Of a stretch of DNA of 64,000 nucleotides, positions 35,805 through 45,604 are shown one piece after another. The stretch lies in assembly GCF_036014175.1 (NCBI RefSeq), contig NZ_CP107917.1:6944001-7008000 (forward strand), written 5' to 3'. Positions within the stretch are counted from its first letter, which is position 1; each line of letters starts with the position of its first letter. This DNA comes from Streptomyces sp. NBC_00443 (GTDB lineage Bacteria > Actinomycetota > Actinomycetes > Streptomycetales > Streptomycetaceae). The notes beneath the pieces were generated by a model, which saw only the letters and a program-made list of their open reading frames with translations, was not told where the DNA came from and did not search any database. The position numbers and the translations under genes were made by a program.

Positions 35805-36224
35805 ATGACCACCAGCACGCCCCGTCAGCCCAGTCCGCTGGACCCCGAGATCGCCGCGCGCCTCAAGCACAGCGCGGACGGGCTCCTGCCCGCCATCGCC
35901 CAGCAGTACGACACCGGGGAGGTGCTCATGCTCGGCTGGATGGACGACGAGGCGCTGCATCGCACGCTCACCACCGGCCGCTGCACCTACTGGTCGCGCA
36001 GCCGCCAGGAGTACTGGGTCAAGGGCGACACCTCCGGCCACTTCCAGTGGGTGAAGTCCGTGGCCCTGGACTGCGACGCCGACACCGTGCTCGTCAAGGT
36101 CGACCAGGTGGGCGCGGCCTGCCACACGGGCGCGCGTACCTGCTTCGACGAGGACGTGCTGCTCAAGGACGGCGCCGCCGGCGCTCCCGGCAGCGATTCC
36201 GGCGCACCGGCCACGGATCAGTAG
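35805..36224 (+). CDS. hisI: Phosphoribosyl-AMP cyclohydrolase
   Basis: This 139-residue zinc enzyme opens the purine ring of phosphoribosyl-AMP in the third step of histidine synthesis. The signature WSRSRQEYWVKGDTSGH and the metal-binding cysteines in LDCDADTVLVKV and AACHTGARTCF are present. No HisE domain is attached, as expected where hisE is separate. The ATG at 35805 was chosen; CACAAT upstream looks like a -10 element, so the transcript may have a very short leader. trpE starts 11 nt downstream, so hisI and trpE are probably co-transcribed. Confidence 0.95.
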   Translation: MTTSTPRQPSPLDPEIAARLKHSADGLLPAIAQQYDTGEVLMLGWMDDEALHRTLTTGRCTYWSRSRQEYWVKGDTSGHFQWVKSVALDCDADTVLVKVDQVGAACHTGARTCFDEDVLLKDGAAGAPGSDSGAPATDQ

Positions 36225-36235
36225 GGTCAGCCGCC

Positions 36236-37723
<1,488 letters not shown>

Positions 37724-37773
37724 CCCCTCAAGTGACCCCTCGCAGCCGCCGTCCGTGGACCCGGGTGGCGGCC

Positions 37774-37817
37774 ATCACCTGAACCCCGGGTGTCTGATCG
37801 ATCGGGGTTCGGGTGAT
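37774..37817 (+). terminator. 15-bp hairpin between trpE and the Trp-associated membrane protein gene
   Basis: ATCACCTGAACCCCG pairs with CGGGGTTCGGGTGAT (one G-T wobble) around a 14-nt loop. It ends 10 nt before the next GTG start, so it may act as a terminator for trpE or as a translational/attenuation element for the next gene. Confidence 0.6.
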
Positions 37818-37827
37818 AGTGGGGTAC

Positions 37828-38463
37828 GTGACAGTCGTTCCTCCTCCCCGTTCCGATGCCCCGGCTTCCGCCCGGGCCGGCCGCATGAGCCTCGCCGTCG
37901 CCCTGCTGTGCGGTGCGCTCGGCGCGGCCGTGGCACTGCTCTCCACCCGGCAGCTCTGGTCGGAGGGCACAGCGACGGTGCCCGGCGGCGCGTTCCCCCT
38001 GACCGCCAAGGGCAGCGACGTCACGGGCGTCCCCGCGGCCCTGGCCATAGTGGGGCTCGCCGCGCTCGTCGCCGTCTTCGCCGTCCGCCGGGCCGGCCGC
38101 TTCATGGTCGCCGGACTGCTCGCGCTCTCCGGCGCCGGCACCGTCGTCGCGGCCCTGCTCGGCGCCTCCGACAGCTCCGCGCTGGACGAGAAGGCCGCGC
38201 AGGCCTCCGGCGACACCTCGGCCACCGTCCAGGCGCTCACCCACACCGGCTGGCCGTACGTCGCGGCCGTCGGCGGCGCCCTGATCCTGCTCGCCGGACT
38301 GCTGGCCCTGCGCTACGGCCGGCTGTGGCCCGGCATGTCCGGCCGCTACGAGCGCTCCGGCGCACCCCGGCCGCGCGGCAGGAAGGCCCCGGCCGCCGAC
38401 CCCGACCGGCCGGAAGAGCTGTGGAAGGCCCTCGACCGGGGCGAGGACCCGACCGGAGCCTGA
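37828..38463 (+). CDS. Trp-biosynthesis-associated membrane protein (TIGR02234 type)
   Basis: This 211-residue protein has four hydrophobic segments (about residues 22-44, 70-88, 95-112 and 148-168) and a basic C-terminal tail with PEELWKALDRGEDPT. This is the pattern of the actinobacterial membrane protein family regularly found next to trpE. Its biochemical role is not established. The GTG at 37828 (VTVVPPPRSD) follows AGTGGGG; a GTG 15 nt upstream is also in frame. Confidence 0.83.
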   Translation: MTVVPPPRSDAPASARAGRMSLAVALLCGALGAAVALLSTRQLWSEGTATVPGGAFPLTAKGSDVTGVPAALAIVGLAALVAVFAVRRAGRFMVAGLLALSGAGTVVAALLGASDSSALDEKAAQASGDTSATVQALTHTGWPYVAAVGGALILLAGLLALRYGRLWPGMSGRYERSGAPRPRGRKAPAADPDRPEELWKALDRGEDPTGA

Positions 38464-38579
38464 GACCCGTCCGGGCGCGCCGTGACCCCCGATCACCGCA
38501 CGCGCACGCGTGCGGGACAATGACTGCGAGCGACCGGCTCAACCACGTACGACACGTACACAGCAACGAGGAGCAAGCA

Positions 38580-38828
38580 ATGGCGGGCAGCAGCCACGGT
38601 CACACCCCGGCCGCCTGGACCGGTGTCACGATCGCCTTCATCGGTTTCTGCGTCTCGGGCGCCTTCATGGTGTTGGCCCAGCCCGCGGGCTTCTGGGCCG
38701 GCCTGGGTGTCGTGGTCCTCGGCGGCGTCGTCGGCTGGATCATGCGCGGCATGGGCCTCGGCCAGCCCAAGGACGCGCACGAGGCGCTCATCGAGCAGCA
38801 GCGCGAGCCGGCGAGCGTCGAGAGCTGA
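38580..38828 (+). CDS. HGxxPAAW-motif small membrane protein
   Basis: This 82-residue protein starts MAGSSHGHTPAAWTGV, carrying the HGxxPAAW motif that names a small actinobacterial membrane protein family. Two membrane helices follow (about residues 17-36 and 40-58), then a short charged tail. The start is ATG 38580 with GAGGAG 8 nt upstream. The function is unknown. It lies in the hisI-trpE-trpC region like the TIGR02234 protein before it, and is followed by an inverted repeat. Confidence 0.85.
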   Translation: MAGSSHGHTPAAWTGVTIAFIGFCVSGAFMVLAQPAGFWAGLGVVVLGGVVGWIMRGMGLGQPKDAHEALIEQQREPASVES

Positions 38829-38842
38829 CACGCGTACGACTT

Positions 38843-38891
38843 CGTGAGGGGCGACCCGGCGCCGAACAGGGCGCGGTGGGCGCCCCTCACG
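38843..38891 (+). terminator. Probable terminator after the HGxxPAAW gene
   Basis: CGTGAGGGGCG and CGCCCCTCACG form an 11-bp perfect stem around a 27-nt interior, 15 nt after the stop codon. The large loop makes it less certain than the others. Confidence 0.55.
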
Positions 38892-38914
38892 CGTGTGCGG
38901 GCACAATGCATGGT

Positions 38915-39352
38915 GTGAACGCCAACAGCCAGAGGGTGACGCGGCCCGGCCCGGGGAGTGTGCTCGGGCGGCTGGCCGTCCCGGCCGGGATCCTCGCGGC
39001 CGTGGCCGGCGCCTTCACGTACGTCGGTGCCGTCGACCCGAACGAGCCCGGCCACTACCCCGCCTGTCCGCTCCTGCAGCTCACCGGCATCTACTGCCCC
39101 GGCTGCGGCGGACTGCGCAGTGCGCACGCCGTCGCCCACGGGGACTTCCTGGCGGCGCTCCAGGACAACGCGCTGGCCGTCGTCGGCTACGGGCTCTTCG
39201 CCGCGGTGTGGACCGTCTGGGTGGTCCGTGCGGTGCGCGGGCGGCCGTTCAGGATCGATCTCGGGCCGGCGCAGCTGTGGGCCGCGGGCGCGTTGCTGCT
39301 GGTCTTCACGGTTGTCCGGAACCTGCCGTTCGGTGGCTGGCTACACCCTTGA
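38915..39352 (+). CDS. DUF2752-family membrane protein
   Basis: This 145-residue protein has three hydrophobic segments and the DUF2752 motif YCPGCGGLRSAHAVAHGDF at about residues 63-81, whose two cysteines flank a short loop. The function of the family is not known. The start may be GTG 38915 or ATG 38906 (same frame); neither has a ribosome binding site, and CACAAT just upstream suggests a short or absent leader. trpC begins 136 nt downstream. Confidence 0.82.
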   Translation: MNANSQRVTRPGPGSVLGRLAVPAGILAAVAGAFTYVGAVDPNEPGHYPACPLLQLTGIYCPGCGGLRSAHAVAHGDFLAALQDNALAVVGYGLFAAVWTVWVVRAVRGRPFRIDLGPAQLWAAGALLLVFTVVRNLPFGGWLHP

Positions 39353-39488
39353 TCAATTGGAGAACGTCCAGGTAGTGGGACCGGCGTCAACCGGATGCGA
39401 GGCCTAAGCCCTCCTGCGGATACCATCGCAGTGACCATAGGTTTCGTACCGCTTTTCTCAGTCAACCGTCTGGAAGGGGGCCGCTCGC

Positions 39489-40298
39489 GTGAGTGTGCTC
39501 GACGAGATCATCGACGGAGTCCGTGCCGACCTCGCGGAGCGGCAGGCGCGCGTCAGCCTCGACGAGCTCAAGGAGCGCGCGGCGAAGGCGCCCGCGGCCA
39601 AGGACGGGGTCGCCGCACTCAAGGGCGACGGCGTCAAGGTCATCTGCGAGGTCAAGCGCTCCAGCCCCTCCAAGGGCGCGCTGGCCGCGATCGCCGACCC
39701 GGCCGGGCTCGCCGCGGACTACGAGGCGGGCGGCGCGGCCGTCATCTCCGTGCTGACGGAACAGCGCCGCTTCGGCGGCTCGCTGGCCGACCTGGAGGCG
39801 GTCCGCGCGCGCGTGGACATCCCGGTCCTGCGCAAGGACTTCATCGTCACGTCGTACCAGCTGTGGGAGGCCCGGGCCTACGGCGCCGACCTCGCCCTGC
39901 TGATCGTCGCGGCCCTGGACCAGTCGGCGCTGGAGTCGCTGATCGAGCGCGCGGTGTCCATCGGCCTGACCCCGCTGGTCGAGGTGCACGACGAGGACGA
40001 GGTCGAGCGTGCCGTGGACGCCGGCGCGAAGATCATCGGCGTCAACGCGCGGAACCTGAAGACCCTGGAGGTCGACCGCGGGACGTTCGAGCGCATCGCA
40101 CCCGAGATCCCGGCCAACCTCGTCAAGATCGCCGAGTCCGGCGTCCGCGGCCCCCACGACCTCATCGCCTACGCCAACGCCGGCGCCGACGCGGTCCTGG
40201 TCGGCGAGTCCCTGGTGACCGGCAAGGACCCGAAGTCCGCGGTCTCCGACCTGGTCGCAGCGGGCGAGCACCCGGCACTGCGGCACGGCCGCAGCTGA
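39489..40298 (+). CDS. trpC: Indole-3-glycerol phosphate synthase
   Basis: This (beta/alpha)8-barrel of 269 residues closes the indole ring from CdRP. The catalytic lysine/glutamate region is VICEVKRSSPSKG (about residues 51-63), with VLRKDFIVTSYQLWEA near residue 115 and IIGVNARNLKTLEVD near residue 180. It is a stand-alone TrpC, not fused to TrpF. The GTG at 39489 follows GGAAGGGGG. The trpM microgene begins 21 nt downstream. Confidence 0.96.
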   Translation: MSVLDEIIDGVRADLAERQARVSLDELKERAAKAPAAKDGVAALKGDGVKVICEVKRSSPSKGALAAIADPAGLAADYEAGGAAVISVLTEQRRFGGSLADLEAVRARVDIPVLRKDFIVTSYQLWEARAYGADLALLIVAALDQSALESLIERAVSIGLTPLVEVHDEDEVERAVDAGAKIIGVNARNLKTLEVDRGTFERIAPEIPANLVKIAESGVRGPHDLIAYANAGADAVLVGESLVTGKDPKSAVSDLVAAGEHPALRHGRS

Positions 40299-40319
40299 TC
40301 ATTCGCTAGGCTTGCCCCG

Positions 40320-40487
40320 ATGACGCTCACGACGACGACCACGGACAGGTACGCCCGCCTCGCGCGCGGCTGCCGCCCCCGTGGCTGCCGTGCGCCCGCG
40401 CGACGCGTGCATGGCCGTCGGGTCCGATACGTCATCGGGGACGAACCTGGGCAGGTAAACGGCCGTCGATGGCAGCGCGCCCTATAG
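40320..40487 (+). CDS. trpM: TrpM-like small regulatory protein
   Basis: This small frame, ATG 40320 to TAG 40487, encodes 55 residues between trpC and trpB. It has RLARGCRPRGCRAPARRVHGRRVRYVIGD-type features: two cysteines in an Arg-rich stretch, then VIGDEPGQVNGRRWQRA. I recognise it as the Streptomyces trpX/trpM product, reported to modulate tryptophan biosynthesis. Its last codons run into a block typical of dispersed intergenic repeats (starting at 40484), so its C-terminus may differ from relatives. Confidence 0.82.
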   Translation: MTLTTTTTDRYARLARGCRPRGCRAPARRVHGRRVRYVIGDEPGQVNGRRWQRAL

Positions 40488-40550
40488 GGGCGCGGGGAAC
40501 TGCGCGACAAGCCACAGCCGGCCGGCAGCCGACTGACGAAGCCCCGCCCC
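40484..40550. repeat. Probable dispersed Streptomyces intergenic repeat between trpM and trpB
   Basis: TATAGGGGCGCGGGGAACTG followed by CGCGACAAGCCACAGCCGG resembles, from memory, a short sequence scattered between genes in many Streptomyces genomes. It overlaps the trpM stop and ends about 45 nt before trpB. Confidence 0.55.
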
Positions 40551-40596
40551 CACGGCGATTAGTGATCTCTCCACAAACTCACCGTGAGGTACACGC

Positions 40597-41883
40597 ATGC
40601 CCAGCGACTTCTTCATCCCCGACCCCGAGGGCCAAGTCCCCACCCCCGAAGGCTACTTCGGCGCCTTCGGCGGCAAGTTCATCCCGGAGGCCCTCGTCGC
40701 CGCCGTCGACGAGGTGGCCGTCGAGTACGACAAGGCCAAGCACGACCCCGAGTTCGCCCGGGAACTCGACGACCTCCTGGTCAACTACACCGGCCGCCCC
40801 AGCTCCCTCACCGAGGTCCCCCGTTTCGCCGCGGAAGCGGGCGGCGCACGGATCTTCCTGAAGCGGGAAGACCTCAACCACACCGGCTCCCACAAGATCA
40901 ACAACGTGCTCGGCCAGGCCCTGCTCACCAAGCGCATGGGCAAGACCCGCGTGATCGCCGAGACCGGCGCCGGCCAGCACGGCGTCGCGACGGCGACGGC
41001 CTGCGCACTGTTCGGCCTCGACTGCACCATCTACATGGGCGAGATCGACACCCGGCGCCAGGCCCTCAACGTGGCCCGGATGCGCATGCTCGGCGCCGAG
41101 GTCATCGCCGTGAAGTCCGGCAGCCGCACCCTCAAGGACGCCATCAACGAGGCGTTCCGCGACTGGGTCGCCAACGTCGACCACACGCACTACCTCTTCG
41201 GCACGGTCGCCGGCCCGCACCCCTTCCCCGCCATGGTCCGCGACTTCCACCGCGTCATCGGCGTCGAGGCCCGCCGCCAGCTCCTGGAGCACGCAGGCCG
41301 TCTCCCCGACGCCGCCGTCGCCTGCGTCGGCGGTGGCTCCAACGCCATCGGCCTCTTCCACGCCTTCATCCCGGACGCCACCGTCCGCCTCATCGGCTGC
41401 GAACCGGCGGGCCACGGCGTGGAGACCGGCGAGCACGCGGCCACCCTGACCGCGGGCGAGCCCGGCATCCTGCACGGCTCCCGCTCCTACGTCCTGCAGG
41501 ACGACGAGGGCCAGATCACCGAGCCGTACTCGATCTCGGCCGGTCTGGACTACCCGGGCATCGGCCCCGAGCACTCCTACCTCAAGGACAGCGGTCGCGG
41601 CGAGTACCGCGCGGTCACCGACGACGCCGCCATGCAGGCGCTGCGCCTGCTGTCGCGGACCGAGGGCATCATCCCGGCCATCGAGAGCGCCCACGCGCTC
41701 GCCGGGGCCCTCGAAGTCGGCCGGGAGCTGGGCAAGGACGGGCTGATCGTCGTCAACCTGTCCGGGCGCGGCGACAAGGACATGGACACGGCCGCGCGTT
41801 ACTTCGGCCTGTACGACACCGACGCCGAGGTCGCCGCCGACGCCAACGGCGGCGCCGCCGAGATCCAGGGGGACGCCAAGTGA
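40597..41883 (+). CDS. trpB: Tryptophan synthase beta chain
   Basis: This 428-residue PLP enzyme condenses indole with serine. The PLP lysine lies in KREDLNHTGSHKINNVLGQA (about residues 88-107). The GAGQHGVATATA loop, the phosphate-binding GGGSNAIG, and YLKDSGRGEYR are present. ATG 40597 follows a CACCGTGAGGT sequence. Its stop overlaps the trpA GTG start by 4 nt, the usual coupling for the two subunits of one complex. Confidence 0.97.
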   Translation: MPSDFFIPDPEGQVPTPEGYFGAFGGKFIPEALVAAVDEVAVEYDKAKHDPEFARELDDLLVNYTGRPSSLTEVPRFAAEAGGARIFLKREDLNHTGSHKINNVLGQALLTKRMGKTRVIAETGAGQHGVATATACALFGLDCTIYMGEIDTRRQALNVARMRMLGAEVIAVKSGSRTLKDAINEAFRDWVANVDHTHYLFGTVAGPHPFPAMVRDFHRVIGVEARRQLLEHAGRLPDAAVACVGGGSNAIGLFHAFIPDATVRLIGCEPAGHGVETGEHAATLTAGEPGILHGSRSYVLQDDEGQITEPYSISAGLDYPGIGPEHSYLKDSGRGEYRAVTDDAAMQALRLLSRTEGIIPAIESAHALAGALEVGRELGKDGLIVVNLSGRGDKDMDTAARYFGLYDTDAEVAADANGGAAEIQGDAK

Positions 41884-42698
41884 GCGGGAACATCCAGCTG
41901 TTGACGGACACCCTGAACGCCGCCAAGGGCGAGGGCCGCTCCGCGCTCATCGCCTACCTGCCGGCCGGGTTCCCCACCGTGGACGGCGGCATCGAGGCGA
42001 TCAAGGCCGCACTCGACGGGGGCGCGGACGTCGTGGAGGTCGGTCTGCCGCACAGCGACCCCGTCCTCGACGGCCCCGTCATCCAGACCGCCGACGACAT
42101 CGCCCTCAAGGGCGGGGTCAAGATCGCGGACGTCATGCGTACCGTCCGCGAGGCGCACGAGGCCACCGGGAAGCCGATCCTCGTCATGACGTACTGGAAC
42201 CCCATCGACCGCTACGGCGTCGAGCGCTTCACCGCCGAACTGGCGGAAGCGGGCGGGGCGGGCTGCATCCTGCCCGACCTGCCCGTGCAGGAGTCGGCCC
42301 TGTGGAGGGAGCACGCCGAGAAGCACGGGCTCGCGACGGTCTTCGTGGTGGCGCCCAGCAGCAGGGACGAGCGGCTCGCGCAGATCACCGCGGCGGGCAG
42401 CGGCTTCGTCTACGCCGCCTCGCTCATGGGCGTCACCGGCACTCGCGAGTCCGTGGGCGCGCAGGCCCAGGACCTCGTCGAGCGCACCCGGGCCACCGGC
42501 ACCGGACTGCCCGTCTGCGTCGGGCTCGGCGTCTCCGACGCCAGGCAGGCGGCGGAGGTCGCCGGCTTCGCCGACGGCGTGATCGTCGGCTCGGCCTTCG
42601 TCAAGCGGATGCTGGACGCACCGGACGACGCGGCCGGCGTCGAGGCCGTGCGGACGCTCGCCGGTGAGCTGGCGAAGGGCGTGCGCCGGCAGGCGTAG
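41880..42698 (+). CDS. trpA: Tryptophan synthase alpha chain
   Basis: This 272-residue barrel cleaves indole-3-glycerol phosphate and channels indole to TrpB. The catalytic residues are in DVVEVGLPHSDPVLDGPVIQ (about residues 48-67) and GCILPDLPVQES, and the phosphate loops are SLMGVTGTRESVG and VGLGVSDARQAAEV. The start is GTG 41880, overlapping the trpB stop. A hairpin 90 nt downstream probably ends the transcript. Confidence 0.97.
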   Translation: MSGNIQLLTDTLNAAKGEGRSALIAYLPAGFPTVDGGIEAIKAALDGGADVVEVGLPHSDPVLDGPVIQTADDIALKGGVKIADVMRTVREAHEATGKPILVMTYWNPIDRYGVERFTAELAEAGGAGCILPDLPVQESALWREHAEKHGLATVFVVAPSSRDERLAQITAAGSGFVYAASLMGVTGTRESVGAQAQDLVERTRATGTGLPVCVGLGVSDARQAAEVAGFADGVIVGSAFVKRMLDAPDDAAGVEAVRTLAGELAKGVRRQA

Positions 42699-42789
42699 GC
42701 GGTGTTCCGTCCGGTGTTCTCGGCAGCGGAATACATCTTCAGACGAAGGGTCTTCCGTACGAGTCGCTCGAACGGGTGGACCTGAGGCC

Positions 42790-42812
42790 GGGGAGGCGCG
42801 CAGCGCCTCCCC
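42790..42812 (+). terminator. Terminator after trpA
   Basis: A 10-bp perfect stem (GGGGAGGCGC and complement) with a 3-nt loop, followed by GGTTCGTTCT, lies about 90 nt after trpA and 17 nt before the DsbA-like start. Confidence 0.75.
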
Positions 42813-42828
42813 GGTTCGTTCTGCGGGT

Positions 42829-43605
42829 GTGAGCGAAAAGAATCGTGACGCAAAGCGGACCGCCCGGGAGCGGCTGGCGGTCGAGCGTGAGAAGCAGAAG
42901 GCCGCCGACAAGCGGCGCCGCGCGCTGATCGTGGGCGCGAGCGTCGTCTGCGTCCTCGGCCTCGCGGCGGTGATCGGAGTCGTCGCGGCGAACGCCGGCA
43001 AGGACGACAGCAGCGAGTCGGCGGGCCCGGTCGTCGGACCCTCGGGGGCGCAGGGCAAGGACGGTCTCGCGATCCCGGTCGGCGAGGAGAGCGCGAAGTC
43101 GACGCTCACGATCTGGGAGGACTTCCGCTGCCCGGCCTGCAAGTCCTTCGAGGACGCGTACAGATCGACGATCCATGAGCTGACGGACGCCGGCCAGCTC
43201 AAGGTCGACTACCACCTGGCGACGATCATCGACGGCAACATGGGCGGCACCGGCTCGCGCAACGCCGCCAACGCCGCGGCCTGCGCCCAGGACGCCGGGA
43301 AGTTCACGCCGTACCACGACGTGCTGTACCAGAACCAGCCGCCGGAGGTCGACGACGCCTTCGCCAAGAACGGCAAGCTCCTGGAGCTCGCCGCCAAGGT
43401 CAAGGGCCTGGACACGCCCGCCTTCCGCAAGTGCGTCGAGGACGGCACCCACAACAGCTGGGTCGACAAGTCCAACGAGGCGTTCAAGAAGGGCGGCTTC
43501 AGCGGCACGCCGACGGTGCTGCTGAACGGCAAGAACATCTACCAGGACCAGACGATGACCCCGGCCAAGCTGAAGCAGATGGTGGAGGAGGCCGCCAAGG
43601 GGTGA
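42829..43605 (+). CDS. Membrane-anchored DsbA-like thioredoxin-fold protein
   Basis: This 258-residue thiol oxidoreductase-like protein faces outside. It has a basic cytoplasmic segment, one membrane helix (about residues 30-52), a short linker, and a thioredoxin-like domain with the redox motif CPAC in WEDFRCPACKSFEDAY near residue 103. A second Cys pair candidate lies in AAACAQD and RKCVED, and the cis-proline loop is SGTPTVLLNG. The start is GTG 42829; the hairpin at 42790-42812 lies where a ribosome binding site might extend. It is a paralogue of 12888-13727. lgt follows 99 nt later. Confidence 0.88.
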   Translation: MSEKNRDAKRTARERLAVEREKQKAADKRRRALIVGASVVCVLGLAAVIGVVAANAGKDDSSESAGPVVGPSGAQGKDGLAIPVGEESAKSTLTIWEDFRCPACKSFEDAYRSTIHELTDAGQLKVDYHLATIIDGNMGGTGSRNAANAAACAQDAGKFTPYHDVLYQNQPPEVDDAFAKNGKLLELAAKVKGLDTPAFRKCVEDGTHNSWVDKSNEAFKKGGFSGTPTVLLNGKNIYQDQTMTPAKLKQMVEEAAKG

Positions 43606-43704
43606 CCTCCGGTGGGCAGGCCGCCTGTGGGCACTGCCTGTTATGGACCCGTAGCCGGGCTGCCTGACATCGCTGCCGCCCGGCAGGGTAGCGTCGACCT
43701 TGCC

Positions 43705-44700
43705 ATGGAACTTGCCTACATTCCCAGCCCGTCGCGCGGGGTGATCCACCTCGGTCCCATTCCGCTGCGCGGCTACGCCTTCTGCATCATCATCGGTGTC
43801 TTCGTAGCCGTCTGGCTCGGCAACAAACGCTGGATCGCCCGGGGCGGGCGATCTGGCACGGTGGCCGACATCGCGGTCTGGGCCGTGCCGTTCGGCCTGG
43901 TCGGCGGGCGCCTCTACCACGTGATCACGGACTACCAGCTGTACTTCAGCGAGGGCCGCGACTGGGTGGACGCCTTCAAGATCTGGGAGGGCGGCCTCGG
44001 CATCTGGGGCGCCATCGCCTTCGGCGCGCTGGGCGCGTGGATCGGCTGCCGCCGCCGTGGCATCCCGCTGCCCGCGTACGCCGACGCCGTCGCCCCCGGC
44101 ATCGCCTTCGCCCAGGCGATCGGCCGCTGGGGCAACTGGTTCAACCAGGAGCTGTACGGACGGCCGACCGACCTCCCGTGGGCGCTGGAGATCACGTCCT
44201 CGACGGACGGGCGGGTGCCGGGCACCTACCACCCGACGTTCCTGTACGAGTCGCTGTGGTGCATCGGCGTCGCGGTGCTGGTGATCTGGGCCGACCGCCG
44301 CTTCAAGCTGGGCCACGGTCGGGCGTTCGCCCTGTACGTAGCCGCGTACTGCGCGGGGCGCGCATGGATCGAGTACATGCGGGTCGACGACGCCCACCAC
44401 ATCCTGGGCCTGCGGCTGAACGTCTGGACCGCGCTGATCGTGTTCCTGCTGGCGGTGACGTACCTCGTGCTGTCCGCGAAGAAGCGCCCCGGCCGGGAAG
44501 AGATCGTGGAGCCGGGTGCCGCCGACGCCGACCGTGAGGTCGAGGGTGGTGACGAGGCCGACGGTGAGAAGGCCGGATCGGCCTCTTCGGACCGCTCGGC
44601 AGACTCGGAGGCGTCCGACGACTCCGACACGTCGGACGCATCGGACGCGGAGAGCAAGAAGGAATCCAGCGACGCGGCCGAGTCGGCCAAGAAGAGCTGA
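43705..44700 (+). CDS. lgt: Prolipoprotein diacylglyceryl transferase with an acidic Ser-rich tail
   Basis: This integral membrane enzyme of 331 residues moves diacylglycerol from phosphatidylglycerol to the lipobox cysteine of prolipoproteins. The family motifs are GGRLYHVITDYQLYF, GRWGNWFNQELYG and TFLYESLWC, with seven hydrophobic segments in residues 10-260. The last 75 residues are Ser/Asp/Glu/Ala rich (SDRSADSEASDDSDTSDASD), a cytoplasmic acidic extension common in Streptomyces Lgt but absent in E. coli. ATG 43705 was chosen because it immediately precedes the conserved YIPSP start. lspA, which acts next, is about 39 kb away in this window. Confidence 0.96.
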   Translation: MELAYIPSPSRGVIHLGPIPLRGYAFCIIIGVFVAVWLGNKRWIARGGRSGTVADIAVWAVPFGLVGGRLYHVITDYQLYFSEGRDWVDAFKIWEGGLGIWGAIAFGALGAWIGCRRRGIPLPAYADAVAPGIAFAQAIGRWGNWFNQELYGRPTDLPWALEITSSTDGRVPGTYHPTFLYESLWCIGVAVLVIWADRRFKLGHGRAFALYVAAYCAGRAWIEYMRVDDAHHILGLRLNVWTALIVFLLAVTYLVLSAKKRPGREEIVEPGAADADREVEGGDEADGEKAGSASSDRSADSEASDDSDTSDASDAESKKESSDAAESAKKS

Positions 44701-44715
44701 CGGTCGGTCGTACGT

Positions 44716-44765
44716 CGACGAGGGCGCCCGCCGCATACCGAAAGGTGTGCCGGGCGCCCTCGTCG
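44716..44765. terminator. Bidirectional terminator between lgt and the CitE-like gene
   Basis: A 15-bp perfect stem (CGACGAGGGCGCCCG and complement) is extended, past a 2-nt bulge, by a 7-bp stem closed by a GAAA tetraloop. It sits between two convergent stop codons, 15 nt after lgt and 5 nt after the minus-strand gene. Confidence 0.9.
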
Positions 44766-44770
44766 CGTAT

Positions 44771-45604
44771 TCAGGTGCGGCGCGCCAGGGACAGCGTGCG
44801 CTGCGCCGTCGCGACCACCGCGGCGTCGATGAAGCTTCCGTCCGGGAGGGCCTGGGCGCCCCGGTTCGTCGCCGCCGCCTTGATGATCGTCTCCGCCTGT
44901 TCCAGTTCCTCCTCCGTGGGGAGGTAGGCGCGTTCGATCACCGGGAGCTGGCGCGGGTGGATGGCCGTACGGCCCAGGAAACCCAGGGCACGGCCGTGCG
45001 CGCAGGTTGCCGCCAGGCCGTCCAGGTCGCGGATATCGGGGTGGACCGACTGCGGCGGAGGGGCCAGGCCCGCGGCCCTGGCCGCGACGATGACCCGGGA
45101 GCGGGACCAGTCGAGGCCCGCGTCGCCCCGGATGCCCAGGTCGGCCCGCAGATCCGACTCGCCGAGGGCGATCCCGCGCAGGGACGGATGGGCGGAGGCG
45201 ATCGCGTACGCGCGCTCGATGCCCAGGGCCGACTCCAGCAAGGCGTGCAGCGGCGGTGCGCCGCCCGCGCTGGGCGGTGTGGTCTCCGCGAGGTGGACGA
45301 TCTGGTCGGCGGACCGCACCTTGGGCAGACGGATGCCGGACAGGCCGGGGCGCGTGGCCAGCGCCTCAAGGTCCTTGGCCGCCGCCGGGGTGTCCAGGGC
45401 GTTCACGCGGACATGGACGGGGACGGGGTGCTCCGGTTCCGCGAGCAGGTCGGCGGTGGCCGACCGGGCGTAGTCCTTGCGGTCCGGGGCCACCGCGTCC
45501 TCCAGGTCGACGATGACGATGTCGGCGCCGGACGTCAGGGCCTTGGCCACCACATGGGGGCGGTCGCCGGGGGCGTACAGCCAGGTCAGGGGGTAGGGCG
45601 TCAC
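44771..45604 (-). CDS. HpcH/HpaI aldolase/CitE-like acyl-CoA lyase
   Basis: This 277-residue protein of the CitE (citrate lyase beta / malyl-CoA lyase-like) family has YAPGDRPHVVAKALTSGADIVIVDLEDAV (first half), where the Glu/Asp pair DLEDAV binds Mg2+, followed by VRVNALDTP, GIRLPKVRSADQ and LLESALGIERAYAIA. It should cleave or form a C-C bond in a beta-hydroxyacyl-CoA; the exact substrate is unknown. The GTG start at 45604 overlaps the stop of the CoA-transferase gene. It is the last gene of the seven-gene operon. Confidence 0.88.
   Translation of the reverse strand: MTPYPLTWLYAPGDRPHVVAKALTSGADIVIVDLEDAVAPDRKDYARSATADLLAEPEHPVPVHVRVNALDTPAAAKDLEALATRPGLSGIRLPKVRSADQIVHLAETTPPSAGGAPPLHALLESALGIERAYAIASAHPSLRGIALGESDLRADLGIRGDAGLDWSRSRVIVAARAAGLAPPPQSVHPDIRDLDGLAATCAHGRALGFLGRTAIHPRQLPVIERAYLPTEEELEQAETIIKAAATNRGAQALPDGSFIDAAVVATAQRTLSLARRT

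Noticed and set aside
39353..39488. Trp attenuator with a Trp-rich leader peptide before trpC
   Set aside because: No short frame with consecutive TGG codons is present here or ahead of trpE.
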